Positions 54,170-63,969 of a stretch of DNA of 64,000 bases are shown in pieces. The stretch is from Topomyia yanbarensis. Its lineage: Eukaryota > Arthropoda > Insecta > Diptera > Culicidae. A program made the translations under genes and the position numbers. Below the pieces are notes generated by a model. It ran no database searches. It was not told the DNA's origin and worked only from the letters and a program-made list of their open reading frames with translations. The DNA is taken from the NCBI RefSeq assembly GCF_030247195.1, contig NC_080670.1, positions 213,392,546 through 213,456,545 of the forward strand. Direction: 5' to 3'. Numbering within the stretch: the stretch's first letter is position 1; every line of letters starts with the position of its first letter.

Positions 54170-55450
54170 CTATGATTCAGATTTATCTGAGTTATCTCCA
54201 TTACCGTTGGCCTGCAGTCGCCTTCTTGTAGGCAGGGCATTTAAAGCCACCTGTCTGATGGTCGTTTCCGTCCGTTGGCCTTTGCGTCTCTCCGCATTTC
54301 CCGGATCTATCCGCAAGTCCCTGCTAAATGTCCAAAACCCAAACACTTGAAGCACAGTTTATTTACTCATGGGGCGGCTCTCAATGGGCATCTCGACCAT
54401 CCAACCGTGAATTTGCCTACCTCCAGTGCCTTGTCTGCAGCAGTTATCGGTAAGCGAATCATCGCTGTCTGAGTTCCTCCGTATCTCTTTTTTAGACGGA
54501 TCGTCATGTGCACCTCACCCAGGTTACACTGCTGTTTCAGTGCACCTCTCAGCTCGAATTCCGTCGTGATATCATCAATGTCCTCGCGCACTTTCACCAT
54601 CTCCACGTCTAAGGCTTTAGCTTCTGCCTTTTCACCCATTGATTTGGTGATAGTCTCCTGCAAAGTCGAACTGCTAGTCGTGGAATTCTTCTTCAGCTCG
54701 AGGAGTATCTCGCTTTTTTGGGTCCTTCATCTCCGTGTCCTCTCTGACCTTCTTCAACAGGGCTGCATACGTCGTCGCGTTATTGGCTTTGACGAATACG
54801 GCTTCTCCCTTTGGTGCTTTCTAACGAGCCGAAGATTTTCCTTTCCTTGGCTGGTCTCCTTTTCAGTCCTCCTTCTATTTTCGCTGTTTCCCGTGTTTTT
54901 TCTTCCGACCTACAACGGTACTCCAGCTTGCTCCCTGTTGGGTGGCGTCCTTTCCTTCGGCAACAGCAGCGTCCTCGAGTGTCTGCCTCCCGGACCAGCC
55001 TGGTCTTTCGTCTACTGGCGAGAATCTTGTCCTCTTTCGAACTGGCGTGTTCTCCACTCCAATCTGCTTCTCTACCCTGTTTGGGAGAGGCTGCATCAGT
55101 CCTCCGCGTTGCCGTTTCGTACTCTTTCACGGCAGACACTAGCGCCTTTCGGATTCTGAGAACCATCTTGATGTCCTTATGGATATTGTTTCTCGCGTCC
55201 ACAAACTTGTGGAGCTGCTCCAGCAAGCACTTCGCTGCCACTACTTTTGGCTTCTGTGGGGTGTAATTCATCCCGCTCTGCTTTGGCTGTTGTTGATGCC
55301 GCTACTACTGCTGTTACTGCTGCTTCCTCTCCTTCCGCTCTTGCTGAATGACTTCAGCTGCTACTGGTGGTGGTGATCTCACCCGACTCCGGGCCGCTAT
55401 CTCCACTCGGTGTACATGCTAGGGTCATACTAGGTCATGCTAGGGCCGAC
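54170..55450 (-). pseudogene. R1-like ORF1 (Gag) with CCHC zinc knuckle
   Basis: Minus-strand pieces include FVDARNNIHKDIKMVLRIRK (about 55,200), LRGALKQQCNLGEVHMTIRL (about 54,540), KALEVGKFTVGWSRCPLRAA, then LCFKCLGFGHLAGTC (CX2CX4HX4C, about 54,330). This order is that of R1-clade ORF1, an RNA-binding particle protein. The frame is broken near 54,360 and 54,670-54,780. Confidence 0.7.
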
Positions 55451-55696
55451 ACTATCCTACACGGGTGTTCATACTCGGATCGGCGTAAAATCGGGAATGC
55501 TCCAGCAGAACCTAGTACCACTAACTAAATGGTGACGAGTTTTGAACGTACCTGGAGACCTGCCCGGGGGGTTTTGTTGGGATGGAGGCAGCCATGTTGT
55601 TAGCCCACTCGCCATTTGGAGTCGGTGCAATCCTTCCTTACTCAGGGAGTAGAACCGCACGCCTGTCATCCCAAAGTTGTCCAATTCGTGATTCCT

Positions 55697-55852
55697 CAAG
55701 CAACCAAAAGTTCACGTAAGGGAGCTGCATAAGCTTCTCGTTTTAAGTAGTTTCAGAAAGTTTTATGTTCTAATAGCGGCTTAAACAGCTTTCAAGTTCC
55801 ATTAAAGCTTAAGTAGCTTGAAAGCTCGCTAAGAACTTTATGTGGTTGCTTG
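55697..55852. mobile_element. MITE inserted in the 5' part of the R1-like element
   Basis: The ends CAAGCAACCAAAAGTTC (55,697) and GAACTTTATGTGGTTGCTTG (ending 55,852) are imperfect inverted repeats with CAAGCAACCA in common. The interior is AT-rich with AAGCTT and AGCTTTC phrases. The R1-like sequence resumes on both sides. No clear target duplication. Confidence 0.55.
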
Positions 55853-56359
55853 GGCCGTGTTCTGTCCATTGACGTTCGCCATGACCAGTATGCCACCATC
55901 AGGATGTTACTGGCGTCGATCCTGATGTGCCGGATGGCACTCCGGATGGGCTATGGATGGTGCTTTTATTACTAGGATCTTAAATAACCGGAATCCTGTG
56001 ACCTTAGCAGAAGCGGCACAGACTCGCTTCGTCGGAGCTGCTTTCGGAATTACGGCTTTTTTAAGAGGTTTAGCAGAGCCCAATCCAAACCCCACCATAT
56101 CCCAAAAAGACTCCCCAACTCGCAGTAGGGCCGGGGGGGGGGGGTTGTTAAGCCCCTATAATCCCGTTCTTCCTATCCCTGCGGCCCCCCAGACTTGGTG
56201 CTTGGATCTAGACCAGTGATTCTGTTGGTATAGCCGTCTGGGGAATTTTGTTTTGGGATCGTATTAAACGTCTTGCTATTAGAGCATTTTATTATATTAC
56301 CGTAAAGGTAAAGGCCCAGTTTGGGAGTAATTGTTCGATGTTAGCTCATCGAAAGATAT

Positions 56360-56645
56360 TTGTTGTCGTTGCAGATTGCCAGCAACCCACATTTACTTCT
56401 ACGCTAGGAATACCGCAGGGAAGCTAATTGAACCGTTGATATTTCTGCTTTACTTCAATGACTTTTATTTAGTGCTGAAGATCCGATCCAATCCGATCGC
56501 ACATTTCTAAAACTACAGCTTGAAACCTTTGCTAATTGGTGTAGCGAGAGCTGCGTGTAAATCCGAAGTATTCAGTGATCGGGTTATCACGAAAGGCATT
56601 CTGGCCGAGCTCTGCCTCCAGATACTCAGAAATATTTTATGATTA
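56360..56645 (+). pseudogene. Jockey/CR1-like reverse transcriptase scrap
   Basis: Plus-strand frames give FTSTLGIPQGS, then LIFLLYFNDFYLVLKI and QLETFANWCSESCV. These correspond to RT motif B (SGVPQGSxLGPLLF) and the segment after motif C in jockey/CR1-type elements. The FADD box itself is missing or scrambled. There are several stops and shifts. Confidence 0.6.
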
Positions 56646-56975
56646 ATTAAAATCCTGAGAAAATTTCCCAGGCACCTTCGAGCAAGTTTTACGGCGGTGT
56701 TTATCGACTGTCCTGGGTTTTTATTCACCTGATATGGTAACCTGAAAAACGAGTATTAATTCCCAGTGAATCCTGAAACATCAAGAATCCCAGTGTACTT
56801 ATATTTCAGCTAGACATTCAACCTAATGCTAGTCAAATGAAATTCTCTGACAATAACTTTTCCCACTACAGTGAAAACACTTTTGAAGCAGCTCACTACT
56901 AAATGGCTGGAATGTAGCGCTAGATTTCTGTCATTCTGAAAGGAGCCATTGGAAAATCGGCAGAGCTAACACCTT

Positions 56976-57122
56976 CTACAGGGATGCTAGGATTCGGTAA
57001 ACTGCACTCACCGGCACGTTTTCGTCTCGAAAGTAATCTACCGCAAACTTTTTTCCACGATGACCATGCGTTTCATAAAACCGTACAACACGCTCGCGGA
57101 GTGCTTGCTGTTTCGACACCAT
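56976..57122 (-). pseudogene. Transposase N-terminal (helix-turn-helix) fragment, Tc1/mariner superfamily
   Basis: From ATG 57,122 on the minus strand: MVSKQQALRERVVRFYETHG then GKKFAVDYFRDENVPVSAVY and RIL, ending in a stop at 56,978-56,976. The pattern (RERVVRFY, GKK...VDYF, S..YRIL) is the first DNA-binding helix-turn-helix of Tc1/mariner-type transposases. It has 48 codons, with no DDE domain attached. Confidence 0.55.
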
Positions 57123-57429
57123 CTTCGATTGTAGGGCAGCAAACAGCCATCGTTATGCTACCACCTTAGCTACCCGTGGATGATTCAGACGATGAAATAG
57201 AGATTAACGAGCTGCTTTCTGGCTAGCCTATTCGATACTTCTCATCCACGTTTGGATACCGAAGATAATCAACTGACAAATATAAACCACGCGATAGATA
57301 GGTTTGAAAGCATAGCTGCCCATGCAAGTACAGCAGAATGAAGGAACCTCTCGGACCCTTATACCCTAGCCCGCTCACGGTGAATTAACCTCTGCGGCAG
57401 ATAGGAAAACCGATATCATAACTTCAACC

Positions 57430-58090
57430 AGTAAATGCAGATACCAAAGTGGTCCGATTGTCATCCACGAGAAACCGTACAGAACTACACAAATCCTATT
57501 CCCAGTGCATTTCGTGGTCTATTTCCGGAGGGTAACCTTGACCGGATAAAGAAAATTACTTGCTGCAAGCATTTTACACAGTACACACTTTCGTATCCAC
57601 GTACCTGCAAAGGTAGTTGAAATCGATGGAGTGGTCGCCCAAATGGGGCTTACAAGCGAATCAATGCATCTTGCGGGTTGCGGCTTTCAAAGTCCCTTTA
57701 CTTTAGTCTGTGCAAATTCTGGGTTGTAAGCAATTGCGTTCAGCAAAAATCGCGGAGTGTAAGAAAACTTATTTTCAATCGGCCTTGTTTGACCTTCGCC
57801 GGGTTAGCTTTACTAAACCAGTTCCTTGCGTTGTGCCGCAGATCATGAATTGCTTTCGTTGCAACTGATCAGGCCGTGTAGATACCTGTTGTAACAACAA
57901 GGCACGATGTGGAAAATACCCAGAGAATTATGATGCTGAAAAATGTCTCTACTGTGGGGAGACTCCGCCCGACCATTCGATATACTCAGCGTATAAATTG
58001 CGCGAGGAAAAAATTGAAAAGTTTTCTCTTTCATCTGCTTATGTGACGTGTGCTTTGAAGGTAGCAGAACATCGGAAGTTTTCTTTCAAA
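57430..58090 (+). pseudogene. Gag (ORF1) pseudogene, zinc-knuckle-bearing copy
   Basis: In shifting frames: RIHVPAKVVEIDGVVAQ (with gaps), FRVTFAGLALLNQF, VMNCFRCN, NNKARCGKYPENYDAEKCLY, CGETPPDHSIYSAYKLREEK. This is the C-terminal half of the same Gag family as at 9.3 and 43.5 kb, showing the paired zinc knuckles, several cysteines mutated. It ends near 58,090 with no ORF2 behind it. Confidence 0.7.
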
Positions 58091-58955
58091 AGTGAATTTT
58101 GATAGTTGGCTTTACTGTTCTTTTCATGAACTACTTGAAACTTGAACGAAAGGAAAACGATTTACGAATATTGTACTCATTTTGTGTTGGTCTTATTACA
58201 TTGTCCGTCACTGTACGTATCTATAATTTAATTATTAACCACTGACATGCATTTATCGCACCTGATGTCCCTGTTTCCGTTGGCACCGTCGGGATACCAA
58301 TCTCAGTGCTGATTGCAGCTGCGCTTCCGAGGTTTTGACCACCGGTCTTGATTAGGTTTGAGACTATAGTTTCACATCACGCACGAAATCATGACTGCGA
58401 TCAAAATCAGGCGAGCTGCATTTACGTTCATCATTATGATTAGTTTCTGCGTTTAGTGAAGAACATCGGTGAGGTTTTGTTCATCGTGTGTTCCCTAAAC
58501 ATAGGTTGACCTGATTTTTAAAGATAACCATTCGGTCACACAGTAAGCCATGCCAAGTACAGATGTGAAAAATGTGCTTCTAACTCGGCTGTGCCAACTT
58601 ACTTCAGAAACACTCCTTTAATCTTCAGCTGTTTAAGCGATCTTACTGACACACACAAACCAGTTCTTTCATTTCGTCGGATTTTTAGGAAACGACGGGA
58701 AAAATCTGAAATGCTATGCCTATTTCAGACAGAGTCGTCAAAAGGAGCATATTAACGTTTCATCCCATACGGAAAACTTATTTGTACAGGTCATGCGTGC
58801 TCGTTTTGTATCAGTCGATGCTCACTTGCCAAACGAGCAACATGTTGACTGTGTTCTCCAGACGGTACTATAAACGGTAGACGCTATGGAATTTCAACAA
58901 CGTAGGAATATGCACACACTCGCACCTAAGTGATTCAATCAAGAACTGGTTCTTT
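58091..58955. other. Unassigned stretch between gag pseudogene and mariner
   Basis: No recognisable coding content. CGAGCAAC near 58,837 resembles part of the palindrome at 60,385, just outside the other mariner end. Confidence 0.3.
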
Positions 58956-59001
58956 ACCAGGTGTATAAGCTTAAATCCGCTGTTTTTAAAAACGGGTTTT
59001 T

Positions 59002-59300
59002 TTATATTCCGCCCAAAAAAATAATTTCTTCAAAGTATTTGCCCTCGTTAGCTATACATTTTTTTTCCATCTCTCGGGTAATTTGTGCATACCACGCCAA
59101 AGGAATTTTTGACCTTTCCGGAGAAAAACCACTCGTCAAGCCATTTTCGGACGTCTTCCTACGAATCGAATCGTGACCCATCGATGAAAACAGATGATAA
59201 TCGGAAGGGGCCAAGTCTGGTGAATTAGCCGGATGAGGTGGCACCTCCCAGTTGAGTGTCTCCAAGTAGTTTTGGACCGTTTCAGTTTCTTCAAATTAAA
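59002..59300 (-). pseudogene. Mariner transposase, C-terminal part
   Basis: The minus-strand frame reads METLNWEVPPHPANSPDLAP then SDYHLFSSMGHD, WYAQITREMEKKCIANEGKY and FEE. SPDLAPSDYHLF is the mariner signature with the third catalytic aspartate (D,D34D), and the last phrases match RWEKVVANDGQYFE of complete transposases. The first two catalytic aspartates and the DNA-binding domain are gone. Upstream, ETVQNYLETL continues the family pattern. Confidence 0.82.
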
Positions 59301-59610
59301 GCAAAAAAGTAGAGTTTCCAGCATTAGCACTTTTTGCGTTGCGTTGCGTAAGCACGGTATACTTCATAGATTGCAGACTGATGACTCTCATTTCCAGCCA
59401 GACTACTTGAGGAGCGTTGTTTGGGAATAACAATTGATCCAGTCCGAGCGAGATTTTCGCCTGAGAGCCACCATTGCGGGCCACGGCCATCTTTACCGTA
59501 ACTAGGGATGAGAAAGGAAGTGTTGATGTGGTACTTATCGGATGGCCCCGACTCAGTAACACTCCCATAAGTATCACGGATTGGGTAGTAGGTGGGTTGT
59601 TAGTCAGGAT

Positions 59611-60081
59611 CAGTGGTGCAAATTTTCATTTTCAAATGCCAACTTTCAGCTCAATCAAACCCAACCATGATTCAAATTCAAAGCCTCCCTTAATCATTCA
59701 CTTTCAAGTTGGCGGGATTTTCATAACCGAAGCGTACGTCTTCATTTCAAATTGATGCTTTTTCATTCACCAACCAAAGTTGTCATCTGCTCTGTAGAGG
59801 CCAGTTTAGGTTAAATGTTGACATATTTTGCGTTTTCAAGCTTACATGAACAGCAAGAAGTATGTTCAGAGTAGTTTTGCTTGAAAAACCTAGTCAATAT
59901 CCCAGTACAGAGATATTCACAAGGTAAATGAAATCGAAAATGAATGGAAAATGATTGAACAGCTCGGCTGTTTGAATGAATGATGTAAACGAATAACTGC
60001 GAATTGAACATAGTAGGGCATGCTTTGAGATTTGATCTTCCTTCAATTTCAAAACAACCTGGTGAAAATTTGCAGCTCTGG
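59611..60081. mobile_element. hAT-type MITE with perfect 8-bp target duplication, nested in mariner
   Basis: The ends CAGTGGTGCAAATTTTCA (59,611-59,628) and TGAAAATTTGCAGCTCTG (60,064-60,081) are inverted repeats with two mismatches, beginning CAG as in hAT elements. GTCAGGAT directly precedes (59,603-59,610) and follows (60,082-60,089) the element, a perfect 8-bp duplication diagnostic of hAT transposition. It is 471 bp with no transposase. Confidence 0.82.
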
Positions 60082-60360
60082 TCAGGATTCGCTTCAAGCA
60101 AGCGATGCGACTGAGAATATATTTTCGTGCATGTTTGAATAGTTTATTAACTGTAGGATTTTCAGCATTAACTCTTTTTGTGACACAAACTTAGACCTGA
60201 TTACGTAAAGGAAAAAGTAAGTTGTTATATGAAATCACTCACAACTTATATGAAAAACTGTCACAACTCACACAAAAAAGTATGACGATTCTATGGTAGC
60301 TAAATGTGCTCATTAACGCCATCTATTAGCAAACAGCGGATTTAAGCTTGTACACCTGGT

Positions 60361-61389
60361 CAAATAGAGGGTCATTTTATCATTCGTTGCTCGAATATTA
60401 AACGAGCAACGTCATGGCTATATCGTTCGGACGGTACACTCGTTCGTGTACATGCAGGGTTTCGGTTCGCACGGCGGTGTGGGGAGCGCACAGGGCAAGT
60501 TTTACGTGTTTTAACTGTGTGCGTGGTGATGCCGCCACCACCGAAGATACATTGCGTGTACCTCTACTATGGGGTTTCGGCAGTGGTGGCATTGGCACGT
60601 ACGCAGTTGGACCGTGTGAGGCTTGCATGTTTTTGGTTTGCAATTCATCACTGCACTGGTGGGTTGCGTTGGGATAAATTGATTTATTTTTCTGTTTGTG
60701 TGTGCGTTGGGTTGATACATGCTTTCGAAGGTTTGTGGGTGATGAGCCCATTGGCAACGTGGGTTCATTTTTCGAATAGGCGCGATGCGTTTTTTTATTA
60801 CTGAGGAATCTAACATGTTTCTGTAGGTAGATTTAATTTTTTTACTAATCGTCAATCCAAAATTTTTATGATTTCACAACGAGATTACGAATCGACAATG
60901 TTTAATATCGCAGGAATTCAAGAGTAAAAAAGTGTGTATGAACCTTACAGAGATGATTATTTTTTGAGAAAAATAGTTACAATTTTATCATAAAAATTAC
61001 AAATAAATTGGGGTATTTTACCACCAAACTTCTCTACTTTTTTGCGATTTTGTCTCTGATATTACCCACTCATTTTTTTAAACCAGGAGCTTGTTTCTTC
61101 GACTTTGTGCGCTAGTATTAGAGTGATTAGAGCGCCTTTTAAGGGATTCCCATTATTCTCTGTGCACTTGCCACACCCCGATTCTTATTGCTACAAAGAC
61201 CCATTTGCTCGTATTTAGTGAAAACCTTGTCGAAGGAGTAGTCTAGCTGTTGGGATGTTTGTACTGCGAAGGACTGTCCCGTGTTAATTGTGTTAAGTGT
61301 TAATTCGCTAAGCAGGTCACCCGATACAAATTTGAAAAGACATACAATTTTGTTGTCCCGTGCGATTGCAGTTCAAAATGCTCACTCAG

Positions 61390-61390
<1 letters not shown>
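60361..61390. other. Stretch right of the mariner, with palindrome and unassigned open frames
   Basis: CGTTGCTCG (60,385-60,393) and CGAGCAACG (60,403-60,411) form a perfect 9-bp inverted repeat with a 9-base loop. From 60,414 to 60,810 the DNA is GC-richer and open in several frames on both strands (87-119 codons), with no family resemblance. The rest is AT-rich and empty. Confidence 0.35.

Positions 61391-61391
<1 letters not shown>

Positions 61392-61432
<41 letters not shown>
61392..61432. repeat. GA dinucleotide microsatellite
   Basis: About 20 uninterrupted GA units. The minus-strand SLSLSL reading is a by-product. Confidence 0.95.
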
Positions 61433-61434
<2 letters not shown>

Positions 61435-61469
61435 TCTTGTAACCGCTAACCCTTTCACCACACGCATGA

Positions 61470-61590
61470 CCAGCTCAATCGGTGACCACACCGTCGATCT
61501 CAACTATGTGAACAGACATGTAGACGCGGTAGTCCTTCATAAATCACTTGTTGTCAGCAATATCATTTGCTTGGTTTAGACTGGATATCA
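61470..61590 (-). pseudogene. Gag (ORF1) fragment
   Basis: On the minus strand: SLNQANDIADNK, a stop, then FMKDYRVYMSVHIVEIDGVV and a further stop. It aligns with the copies at 5.4/6.6 and 7.1 kb. It is about 120 bases, flanked by the GA microsatellite. Confidence 0.6.
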
Positions 61591-63449
61591 CAAACACAAG
61601 TAAAACTGGTCGGTGTTAAGTCAGACCGGACTAAGTGACAATGTATTGATTTCTAGAAAAACGAGTTTAAATTTTGACTCGCAGTATCCTTCACGTTATA
61701 ATTGGAAATTAATTTTTTTCATAATTCTTGTTTATTGTTACATGTTTCAAATCTGGCAAGAGTCTAATGTAGCTGAAGAAATTCTTTATCCAATGCTATC
61801 ATTATTTCACTTTTTAATGTTTTGCGACTTAGTCCGGTCTGACTTAACACCGACCGACTGGAAATGAAAACCAATGTATACACCAAAGGGGCGCAAAATT
61901 GAGACTCTGACAGGGGCGCCCTACAGCTCTGAGCTTAGCGCTAGAACTCTCCTGTAAAAAAACTTGTTTCGCGGCAGCAAAAACAAGGTTTAATCTCGAG
62001 AAGCAGCCATCTTTGAACAGGCAAAGGTAGTTTTCATCACGCCGTTGACAAAATCTTCAAGAAAATGAATAACTATAACTCGAATAAAGCTCGAATATTG
62101 GTATAAAGGGTAGCTAAAAACAGCTTTTATCGTTCCCAAAAATGGCCACTTTTCGAAGCTTTCTCCGTTGAACAGCTGTTGCCACTCGTTAGAATAGTTT
62201 CGGGGGCCCCGGAAAAGTGAGAAAACGATACACATACATATGACTCTAGAGAGATACTTTTTAAAGTTTGCTTCATGCGATTATTGGCAGCAATTCGTTG
62301 AAAGTTTAACAAGGGATGCATCGTTGAAAATTATTTGAATTGCAATCTCGTGAGTGTGGAATCGAGAGCGAGAAGAACCTGAATCGTTGCTACAACTACT
62401 CAGTCACTCAACTATAACCCGACCGGAAAAAAAAATCAATCGCTTCTATATTTTTTTCAACATAGCTCGCCAAAAATGAACCTTTCCTAAACAAACCGCT
62501 TCCCCGTAAATAATCAATAAAACATGATCAAATTTTCGATGATTGACCCTCACCCGTGTGGTGATGTGTTCCCGCCGAAATGAAACAGTGGCCAACAGTG
62601 TACCACCAGCACCTAAACCGCCACAAACGGCATGTGGTGTAAAATTTGCAAACTACCAAAAACCACGAGTACGGCTATCGATACTCTTCTGTTTCACGAA
62701 TTGCACGAGTGCCAATCAGCCGCACTCTGATGGTTACGCCGAATAAGTGGACCCCTCTTCATAATCGAAGTAGGCGCGGGATCGGTAGGGGGTCCGGCCA
62801 GCGGTGCATGACTGATTGGAAAATGTATGCTTCATTGGCGAAAGTATTGCACAGTCAAACTCGATTTACAGGCAGGCCTTCCGGCACCCCGTCCGCAAAA
62901 GGCGACGTTCCGTTTTTCAATATTGCTTTTTAAAACCATTTTTGATGGCCATTTTAGAGGAACAAAAAAAAATTGATTGTGAATCAACGTAAAAACGTTG
63001 TTCAATTGTACTGGATTCGGCGATGCCACGGTGAGAGCTGTGTGTCATACATTGCCATAAAGGCAATCAAAATCATGGATACATAAATTTGAAATTGTAT
63101 ATTTTTAACGTCAGAAAAAAATCTGAAAAAGATGGCATCATCAATTCAAGCTTATCCCCATCCCTCTTCGGAAGCGATAGGAAAAGTAGTGTGTCGTATC
63201 TCTAACAATGGCCTCCCATCGGAACCGAAGGATGGGATCCTAATTGAAAACTATGATAAGCCGCTTAGTGATTCGAGAATCAAAGGATCCGTTCGATTTT
63301 GCTAGATTCTGTTCCTTCGCGATCGCCGTCGCTTTCAATCAACGGTCAACAGACAAGCAAGCACAAAGATAAAATTCCGTACTTGACTGTGTAGAGTATT
63401 CTGGAAAAGAAATAACTTTGAAGAAGGCAAAAAATCGACGAGGACTCAC
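61591..63449. other. Unassigned stretch
   Basis: TAAGTCAGACCGGACTAAGT at 61,617 and ACTTAGTCCGGTCTGACTTA at 61,827-61,846 are an inverted pair about 210 bases apart, extending to a CGGTGTTAAG / CTTAACACCG frame on the outside. This looks like a further MITE (about 61,610-61,853). The remainder shows no gene I can support. Confidence 0.4.
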
Positions 63450-63518
63450 CCTCGACCAGCGCGCACATCTTCAGCTCACATAGTAGGCTGTTCCACAAGC
63501 TCTTCGTTACGACCGAAA
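63450..63518 (-). other. Candidate exon on the minus strand
   Basis: It is bounded by a good acceptor (TTTTCTTCGACAG) and a GTGAGT donor. One frame is open throughout (VVTKSLWNSLLCELKMCALV). After the candidate splice from 63,604 that frame is preceded at once by a stop, so translation could begin at the ATG inside the exon (MCALVEG). No downstream exon was found in the window. The family is not recognised. Confidence 0.35.
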
Positions 63519-63603
63519 CTGTCGAAGAAAATAGTTTACAGGTACAGCTTCATTTGCAACACTAAACAAGAGAATTATCTAAATTGATCTCAAACCTACT
63601 TAC

Positions 63604-63705
63604 ATTAGTTCAAACCCGGTCCTTTCCCACAACGGCAGCAACGTATCGCCTTCGAATAAAACCGCACGTGCACATCCTTGACATAATTTTCCGCCTTGCA
63701 CTGAC
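63604..63705 (-). other. Candidate 5' UTR exon on the minus strand
   Basis: A consensus donor (AAT-GTAAGTAGG) ends the exon at 63,604 and an 85-base intron leads to the 63,518 acceptor, a typical insect short intron. A TCAGT initiator-like string on the minus strand near 63,700-63,704 could mark the start. All frames carry stops or lack an ATG, fitting untranslated leader. Confidence 0.3.
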
Positions 63706-63787
63706 AGTGTAGTGGCTGGTGCAGTTGCAGCCAACCCGGTCCCTCGTTCGAGCGGACCAGAGGAGAGAGAGAGGTCAAAACCAAACC

Positions 63788-63969
63788 ATGAAGCTGTACC
63801 AAACAACACGATCCAGCAACAAAGTAGGCTGCTGGTGAGTATGCATGTGTGTGTTTATGTTTGTTATAATACCAGAGGATTTCAAAACAGAACCGCCACC
63901 ACGTCAGTCAAGAAGATGAGAAATATACTGTAAACTTTTCTTTTGCAGTGTAGTGCCGCTGCTGCAGTA
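63788..63969 (+). other. Candidate plus-strand first exon and intron
   Basis: CTGCTG-GTGAGT at 63,834/63,835 and CTTTTCTTTTGCAG ending at 63,948 would bound a 114-base intron. The ATG at 63,788 would read only about 23 codons across the splice before a stop, so this is more likely 5' UTR than coding. The gene would continue beyond the right edge. Confidence 0.3.

Larger units (their letters stand above)
51535..56220 (-). mobile_element. R1-like non-LTR retrotransposon, nearly complete but broken
   Basis: On the minus strand the order is 5' UTR (about 56,220-55,860), ORF1 start, ORF1 with CCHC knuckle, endonuclease, reverse transcriptase, C-terminal domain and 3' UTR (51,728-51,535, cut by the gap). 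All reading frames carry stops or shifts. A MITE interrupts the 5' portion at 55,697-55,852. The 3' UTR carries the same CACCGCCGGGGAC-like subrepeats as the copies at 26 and 39 kb. It is not in 28S rDNA, so it belongs to the R1-related elements that insert elsewhere. Confidence 0.75.
58956..60360 (-). mobile_element. Mariner element, internally rearranged, with 30-bp terminal inverted repeats
   Basis: The left end (58,956-58,985) begins ACCAGGTGTATAAGCTTAAA and the reverse complement of the right end (60,331-60,360) begins ACCAGGTGTACAAGCTTAAA. The 30 bases match except at one position. CCAGGTG is a usual mariner terminus, and the left flank is TA (58,955-58,956); on the right the expected TA reads TC. 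Only the C-terminal part of the transposase is left. The middle holds foreign sequence and a hAT-type MITE. Confidence 0.8.

Noticed and set aside
51729..55450. Plus-strand open frames over the R1-like element (for example 54,506-55,159)
   Set aside because: They are antisense shadows of the minus-strand ORF1, endonuclease and RT, which carry the conserved motifs.
61300..61503. Minus-strand open frame with an SL repeat
   Set aside because: Produced by the GA microsatellite.
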